Shown here piece by piece: positions 7,200 to 10,682 of a stretch of 10,682 nt of DNA. The DNA lies in contig PMKA01000490.1 in assembly GCA_003157575.1 (NCBI GenBank), positions 1-10,682 of the forward strand. The letters run 5' to 3'. Below the pieces are notes generated by a model. It was not told the origin of the DNA, ran no database searches, and saw nothing but the letters and a program-made list of their open reading frames with translations. The DNA comes from Opitutia bacterium. GTDB taxonomy: Bacteria; Verrucomicrobiota; Verrucomicrobiia; Opitutales; Opitutaceae. The translations under genes and the position numbers were made by a program. The first letter of the stretch is position 1, and each line of letters starts with the position of its first letter.

Positions 7200-7214
7200 A
7201 GGGCTCGAAGCCCT
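7200..7214 (+). other. Short stem-loop upstream of the methyltransferase gene
   Basis: AGGGCT, loop CGA, AGCCCT form a perfect 6-bp stem with a three-base loop, ending 33 bases before the ATG at 7248. It could influence the leader of the methyltransferase mRNA. A stem this short may be coincidental in GC-rich DNA. Confidence 0.35.
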
Positions 7215-7247
7215 GAGGGCTGCCGGCCGTCCCAAGCTCTTCTGACC

Positions 7248-8141
7248 ATGGCTGTCGAATTCTCTGGCCTCTCCCTCGCCGACCGTTGGGTCGATTACCG
7301 TCTCCTCGATTGCGGCGACGGCATGAAACAGGAGCGCTGGGGAGAATTCGTGCTTGTCCGGCCTGATCCGCAGGTTCTCTGGCCGCGGCATGGCCGGCCT
7401 GTCGGAACGCCCTGGGAGGAGTGGGACGCATTTTACCACCGCAGCCCGGACGGAGGCGGCCGCTGGGAGTTCAAGCGGCCGCTGCCGGAGTCCTGGAGCA
7501 TCCGCTACGAGCCGCTCAACCTCACGTTCAAGATCCGTCCCACCGCCTTCAAGCACACCGGGCTGTTTCCGGAGCAGGCGGTCAACTGGGAATGGTGCGC
7601 GCAAAAGATCCGCGCGGCCGGCCGGCCGGCGAGCGTGCTCAATCTCTTCGGCTATACCGGCGCCGCCACCTGCGCCGCCGCCGCCGCCGGAGCGTCCGTC
7701 TGCCATGTCGACGCCTCCGAGGGCATGGTGCGGTGGTGCCGCGAGAACGCCGCCCTCTCCGGGCTCGCCGACGCTCCGATCCGTTACATCGCCGACGACT
7801 GTCTGAAATTCGTGCGCCGCGAAATCAAGCGCGGGCGGCGTTACGACGCCGTCATCCTGGATCCTCCCACCTACGGCCGAGGGGGAGGAGGCGAACTTTG
7901 GAAGCTCGAGGATCATCTATGGGAGCTTCTGGGCGAGTGCCGGCGCGTCCTTGTCGACCAGCCGCTCTTTGTCCTGCTCAACGCCTACACGGCGCGGCTC
8001 GCCTCCACGGTTGTCGTGAACCTGCTTGCGGAGATGATGAATGAGTCGGGCGGACGCGTGACGGGAGGCGAGGTCGGCCTGCCGGTCGCCGCGGACGGAA
8101 AGGCCCTCCCCTGCGGCATCTTCGGACGATGGGAGTCATGA
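7248..8141 (+). CDS. Class I SAM-dependent methyltransferase, RlmI-like
   Basis: This 297-residue cytoplasmic enzyme transfers a methyl group from S-adenosylmethionine, probably to RNA. Motifs: FKHTGLFPEQ at 101-110 just before the core, SAM-binding motif I VLNLFGYTGAAT at 130-141, HVDASEGM at 153-160 (the acidic ribose-binding residue is Asp155), IADD at 181-184, and the motif IV DPPTYGRG at 205-212. This order is typical of the RlmI/RlmK (Methyltrans_SAM) group, whose best-known member methylates 23S rRNA cytosine 1962. The N-terminal PUA domain of RlmI is absent, so the target is not assigned. The ATG at 7248 is chosen because the 32 residues encoded upstream (from 7152) run over repeat-rich DNA and do not look like protein. 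Its TGA overlaps the next gene's ATG by four bases (ATGA, 8138-8141), which indicates translational coupling. Confidence 0.88.
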   Translation: MAVEFSGLSLADRWVDYRLLDCGDGMKQERWGEFVLVRPDPQVLWPRHGRPVGTPWEEWDAFYHRSPDGGGRWEFKRPLPESWSIRYEPLNLTFKIRPTAFKHTGLFPEQAVNWEWCAQKIRAAGRPASVLNLFGYTGAATCAAAAAGASVCHVDASEGMVRWCRENAALSGLADAPIRYIADDCLKFVRREIKRGRRYDAVILDPPTYGRGGGGELWKLEDHLWELLGECRRVLVDQPLFVLLNAYTARLASTVVVNLLAEMMNESGGRVTGGEVGLPVAADGKALPCGIFGRWES

Positions 8142-9118
8142 GCTACCGCATCGGAGTCGACGGCGGGGGGACGAAGACCGACTGCATCCTGCTCGACGCG
8201 GGCGGCGCCGTCGCATCGCACCATGCGGCTCCCGGCTGCAACCCGAGCCTTGTGGGCCCGGACCGCGCCCGTGCGGTTTTGATGGAGGCGCTCCAGGCGC
8301 TGCTCGCCGCTGCGCCGCGACCTCCGGACGTTTGCGGAGCTCCCGTCGAAAAAGCCGCGACGCACCCGGCGGAGGTCCGGATCGCGGGTTCCGCGTCCCC
8401 AACCGTGGATCATCTCCTGCTTTGCATGGCGGGCAGCCAGTCGTTCTGGCGGGAAACCGCCGCAGGGATTTCGGGCTGCGGCCGCGTTGAAACCATGCCG
8501 GACTCGTCGCCGGTGCTCGAACTTGCCACGGACGGGGCTCCGGGCCTTGTCGTGCATGCCGGCACCGGATCGTTCATCGCCGCCCGCGCACCCGACGGCT
8601 CGCTGCACTACGCCGGCGGCCTTGGCTGGCGTTTCGGCGATGCGGCCAGCAGTCACGACATCGGGCGCCGCGCGATCGCCGAGGCCCTGCTGGAATTGCA
8701 GGGCTGGGCGCCGCGCACCGCCCTCGGGGATCGGCTGTGCGAACACACCGGGCTCGCCGATTACGTCGCCAACTCGAACCGGTTTTACCATGAAAAGGAC
8801 GCCGATGCCGCAATCGCCGCGTTCGCGCCGCGCGTCGTCTCCCTCGCCGGCCTGGGCTGCGTCCCGGCGCAAAAGGTCGTCGCGGAATCGCTCACCAGCC
8901 TCGCAACGATCGTCGGCTCCGTTTGCTCGCGGCTGTTTCCCGAAGCGACGGCGCAGGCGCCCGTCCGCTGCGGCGTGTCGGGTGCGTTGTTAAACAGCCC
9001 TCCCTGCTGGCACACCCTCTGCGCACTCGCCGCCGCGCACGCATGGCCCGTCCGGTTGCATCCGGTCACGGACCGCCCGATCGAGGGCGTCCGCCGCCTG
9101 CTGCAAAAGATGGCCTGA
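8138..9118 (+). CDS. BadF/BadG/BcrA/BcrD-type ATPase, probable N-acetylglucosamine/glucosamine kinase
   Basis: A 326-residue protein of the ASKHA (actin-like ATPase) superfamily. The phosphate-1 loop is DGGGTKTD at residues 8-15, the phosphate-2 loop is HAGTGSF with Gly142-Ser145, and the adenosine region is GGLGWRFGDAASSHDIGRRA with Asp168. A late VSGALLN segment matches the C-terminal lobe. In this family GDEGSG is usual after the GGxG turn; here it reads GDAASS, a visible deviation. Stand-alone members of about 300 residues are mostly amino-sugar kinases phosphorylating N-acetylglucosamine or glucosamine; benzoyl-CoA-reductase activator subunits are the alternative, but the Cys cluster they need is not evident. 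The ATG at 8138 is preferred over one at 8129 because it gives the ATGA junction with the methyltransferase stop and starts three residues before the first strand. No sugar transporter or deacetylase lies nearby. Confidence 0.8.
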   Translation: MSYRIGVDGGGTKTDCILLDAGGAVASHHAAPGCNPSLVGPDRARAVLMEALQALLAAAPRPPDVCGAPVEKAATHPAEVRIAGSASPTVDHLLLCMAGSQSFWRETAAGISGCGRVETMPDSSPVLELATDGAPGLVVHAGTGSFIAARAPDGSLHYAGGLGWRFGDAASSHDIGRRAIAEALLELQGWAPRTALGDRLCEHTGLADYVANSNRFYHEKDADAAIAAFAPRVVSLAGLGCVPAQKVVAESLTSLATIVGSVCSRLFPEATAQAPVRCGVSGALLNSPPCWHTLCALAAAHAWPVRLHPVTDRPIEGVRRLLQKMA

Positions 9119-9224
9119 ACGGTGGCGGCGCGGTTCCACGCTGCGCCTGCGCTGCAACCAGTTTGGGAAAAATATCCGCACAACGCGGGTTTGCCTGCGG
9201 GTCCCGGATCGTTACCTTGTCCTC

Positions 9225-10307
9225 ATGGCCGTTGCGGGACAAATCCCACCAACGCAGAAAAAGCCGAGCTATCCGGTCGTCGACGGGCTCCGCTCGTACC
9301 TGCGCCGCTACCGCCGCGACCGCGAGCTGCCCGTCAGCTACGAGCGCCTCCGGGACTTCCAGGAGACCGCCCCGCTCATGGACGCCGGCGGACAGGCCAC
9401 GCTCTGGGAGACCGTGGCGTACCATGCCGAGGAGATGCGCACGCTTAACGAGGGTCTCAAGCGCATCTACGCCCTGCTCAAGGTCGACGGCGATTTCTCG
9501 GTCATGCGCCATCTCTACATCGACCGCATCGACTTCTGCTCCTTCGGGAATTCGCAGCCGTTCCGTATCCGGATTGTCAATGCATTCAACGAGAACCCCG
9601 ACTATTTCTACATCAAGAAGGCGGATGCCTCCCGCGTCTACGGGCTGGAGCTCGAGCACCTGCTCTCGCCCAACCGCCTCAGCTTTCTGACCTCCGGCGG
9701 CATGCTGGTGGAGGAGCACATCCCCGGCATCCCCGGGGACGTCTTCATCGAGCGCTGGCTGCACCACGCCGACCTGAAACCAATCCGGGTCGCCAAGGAG
9801 CTGGTGAAATTCAACGAGCGCTGCTTTGTCCGCCTTCTCGGCGACATGCGCTCGTACAACTTCGTCGTGGTGATCATGCCCGATTTCGAGGATGCGCAGA
9901 TCCGCATCCGGGCGATGGACTTCGACCAGCAGTCCTACAACGGGCGCAAGAACTTCTTCCTGCCGCAGTTCTTCAAGGAAAACCGCGAGCTCGCCCTCTA
10001 TTGCCTCGAACACCTCCGCCTTGAGACTTCGCTGCAATATCAGCGCGAGGAGCAGACGCTCATGCTCCAGCGGAGCGACATCGCGGCCCACCGGCTCGGC
10101 GGCCTCCTCCAGGTCATGGTCCGGGACCGGATCGCGCCGGATGAGAAGGTGCGCGAGCTTCGCGAGGGTCTCGCTGAACATTTTCGCTCGGACAGTTATC
10201 TTCGCTGCGAAACGATGGGCGAGCTGGTCCGGGAGAACCTGGACTACCTCCGGCGCAACATCGGCAGGCCGGTCGCCCCGCCTGGGCTGGAAGAAGAACT
10301 TGGGTAG
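9225..10307 (+). CDS. Uncharacterised protein with kinase-like motif pattern
   Basis: I do not recognise this 360-residue soluble protein by name. It has no signal peptide or membrane segment. Residues 1-95 are basic and helical. Residues 111-165 look like an N-lobe: FRIRIVNAF strand, YFYIKK with Lys131/132, a helix with Glu142 and Glu144, then a MLVEEHIPGIPGD hinge-like stretch. Residues 203-234 read RLLGDMRSYNFVVV and then IRIRAMDFD. The spacing Gly-Asp207...Asn212, followed by Asp232-Phe-Asp234, mimics the catalytic HGDxxxxN and metal-binding IDFD loops of aminoglycoside-phosphotransferase-like kinases. From this I infer an atypical kinase fold. The remaining C-terminus is helical (MGELVRENLDYLRRN). 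The ATG at 9225 follows a 106-bp gap after the sugar kinase. No Shine-Dalgarno sequence is seen and the gene may have its own promoter. Codon use matches its neighbours, so it is unlikely to be recently acquired. Confidence 0.75.
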   Translation: MAVAGQIPPTQKKPSYPVVDGLRSYLRRYRRDRELPVSYERLRDFQETAPLMDAGGQATLWETVAYHAEEMRTLNEGLKRIYALLKVDGDFSVMRHLYIDRIDFCSFGNSQPFRIRIVNAFNENPDYFYIKKADASRVYGLELEHLLSPNRLSFLTSGGMLVEEHIPGIPGDVFIERWLHHADLKPIRVAKELVKFNERCFVRLLGDMRSYNFVVVIMPDFEDAQIRIRAMDFDQQSYNGRKNFFLPQFFKENRELALYCLEHLRLETSLQYQREEQTLMLQRSDIAAHRLGGLLQVMVRDRIAPDEKVRELREGLAEHFRSDSYLRCETMGELVRENLDYLRRNIGRPVAPPGLEEELG

Positions 10308-10311
10308 TGGT

Positions 10312-10339
10312 GTACAGGGCCGCCGCCTGTCGGCGGGCC
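10312..10339 (+). repeat. REP-like palindromic unit, copy 4, between convergent genes
   Basis: A single unit reads GTACAGGGCCGCCG, CCTGT, CGGCGGGCC. It starts 4 bases after the TAG stop at 10305-10307 and lies 9 bp before the stop of the convergent Cys-rich protein gene. Being palindromic, it could serve both convergent transcripts. Its GTACAGGG start is a small variant of GTAGGG. Confidence 0.75.
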
Positions 10340-10348
10340 GTTCACGCC

Positions 10349-10516
10349 TCAGCGCTTCAGCTTCGCCTTGAGTTTCTTCACCTCCGGGCTGACCGCACCA
10401 CATTCTCCGCTCGCACAGCCGCCGGACCCGTCCCGGCGAAACGCGCGCCAGAGAAGCCAGACCGCCGCCAGCGCGACGATGGCCAGTGCCGCGACGCCCT
10501 GTTGTCCCGGAGTCAT
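10349..10516 (-). CDS. FeoB-associated Cys-rich membrane protein
   Basis: This small gene encodes 55 residues. After MTPGQQG comes one hydrophobic helix (VAALAIVALAAVWLLW, residues 8-23), then basic RAFRRDG, a Cys motif GCASGECG at residues 33-40 (Cys34 and Cys39), and a Lys-rich tail EVKKLKAKLKR. One transmembrane helix followed by a short CxxxxC cluster is the hallmark of the FeoB-associated Cys-rich membrane protein family. Its members are encoded beside feoB and are thought to assist Fe(II) uptake; the exact role is unknown. It begins at the ATG read from 10516 down, 49 bp after the feoB stop on the same strand, and is probably co-transcribed with it. Only two Cys remain in the cluster, fewer than in many relatives. 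Confidence 0.8.
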   Translation of the reverse strand: MTPGQQGVAALAIVALAAVWLLWRAFRRDGSGGCASGECGAVSPEVKKLKAKLKR

Positions 10517-10565
10517 GAGTGCAACCCAACCCAGCCCGGGCCAATTGTCATCTTGGGATGTGCCG

Positions 10566-10682
10566 TTAAAAACCGACCGCGCGACCGGTCTGGTAAACGA
10601 CCATGCACAGCAGCCACGCCGTGCCGGTCATGTAGGCCATCTGGAAAAGCGGCCAGCGCCAGGAGTTGGTCTCGCGTTTCAC
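10566..10682 (-). CDS. feoB: Ferrous iron transport protein B, C-terminal end (cut by window edge)
   Basis: Only the last 38 codons and the TAA (10566-10568) are present. The peptide reads VKRETNSWRWPLFQMAYMTG, then TAWLLCMVVYQTGRAVGF. The RETNSWRWPLFQxAYMT segment leading into a final transmembrane helix that ends in VYQxGRxxGF is characteristic of the C-terminus of FeoB. FeoB is the inner-membrane Fe(II) transporter with an N-terminal G-protein domain, which lies outside the window to the right. The immediately downstream FeoB-associated Cys-rich gene supports the call. Confidence 0.85.
   Translation of the reverse strand: MKRETNSWRWPLFQMAYMTGTAWLLCMVVYQTGRAVGF

Noticed and set aside
7152..7247. 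Upstream ATG extending the methyltransferase by 32 residues
   Set aside because: The extra residues are encoded by DNA that includes the 7200-7214 stem-loop and follows the repeat region, and they do not resemble the family N-terminus.
9066..10544. A 492-codon minus-strand frame opposite the kinase-like protein
   Set aside because: It lies antisense to a plausible coding frame, its composition is not protein-like, and it overlaps the Cys-rich FeoB-associated gene on the same strand in another frame.

Overview
The window is a high-GC, densely coding stretch of a bacterial chromosome. Several proteins (the prokaryotic OPT transporter, the HDOD protein, the RlmI-like methyltransferase) and the GxxExxY remnant with its TTGGCCGCAAAGA-type repeats suggest a member of Verrucomicrobiota, perhaps Opitutaceae. 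That placement is an inference from style and content; no rRNA or marker gene is present. Most start codons lack a clear Shine-Dalgarno sequence; the HDOD gene is the exception.

Layout, left to right. (1) 2-187 (+): 3' end of a fumarylacetoacetate-hydrolase family gene. (2) 188-758: no intact gene. It holds a REP-like palindrome, three copies of a TTGGCCGCARAGAACACAA repeat, and the C-terminal half of a GxxExxY gene on the minus strand. (3) 759-3062 (-): a complete OPT-family oligopeptide/metal-chelate transporter. (4) 3063-3354: divergent intergenic region. (5) 3355-5424 (+): a Cu(I)-type P1B-1 ATPase without N-terminal metal-binding domains. (6) 5587-6783 (+): a one-component-like protein with a degenerate receiver domain and an HDOD domain. 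(7) 6784-7247: a non-coding stretch built mostly of three consecutive long palindromes. (8) 7248-8141 and 8138-9118 (+): an RlmI-like methyltransferase translationally coupled to a BadF/BadG-type sugar kinase. (9) 9225-10307 (+): an unassigned protein in which I see a kinase-like HGD...N / DFD motif pattern. (10) 10349-10516 (-) and 10566-10682 (-): a 55-residue FeoB-associated Cys-rich membrane protein and the last 38 codons of feoB, which lie upstream of it in the same operon.

Function. The window does not look like one pathway. It combines membrane transport (OPT, Cu(I) export, Fe(II) import) with housekeeping modification and signalling genes. Only two gene pairs look co-transcribed: methyltransferase-kinase (4-bp ATGA overlap) and feoB-Cys-rich protein (49-bp gap, same strand). 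I see no phage, toxin, CRISPR, transposase or biosynthetic cluster.

The most interesting points are three. A family of short palindromes (six units at four places) sits at gene 3' ends and shows compensatory base changes. The GxxExxY relic has had its N-terminal half replaced by a repeat. The unassigned 360-residue protein at 9225-10307 may be an undescribed kinase-like family.
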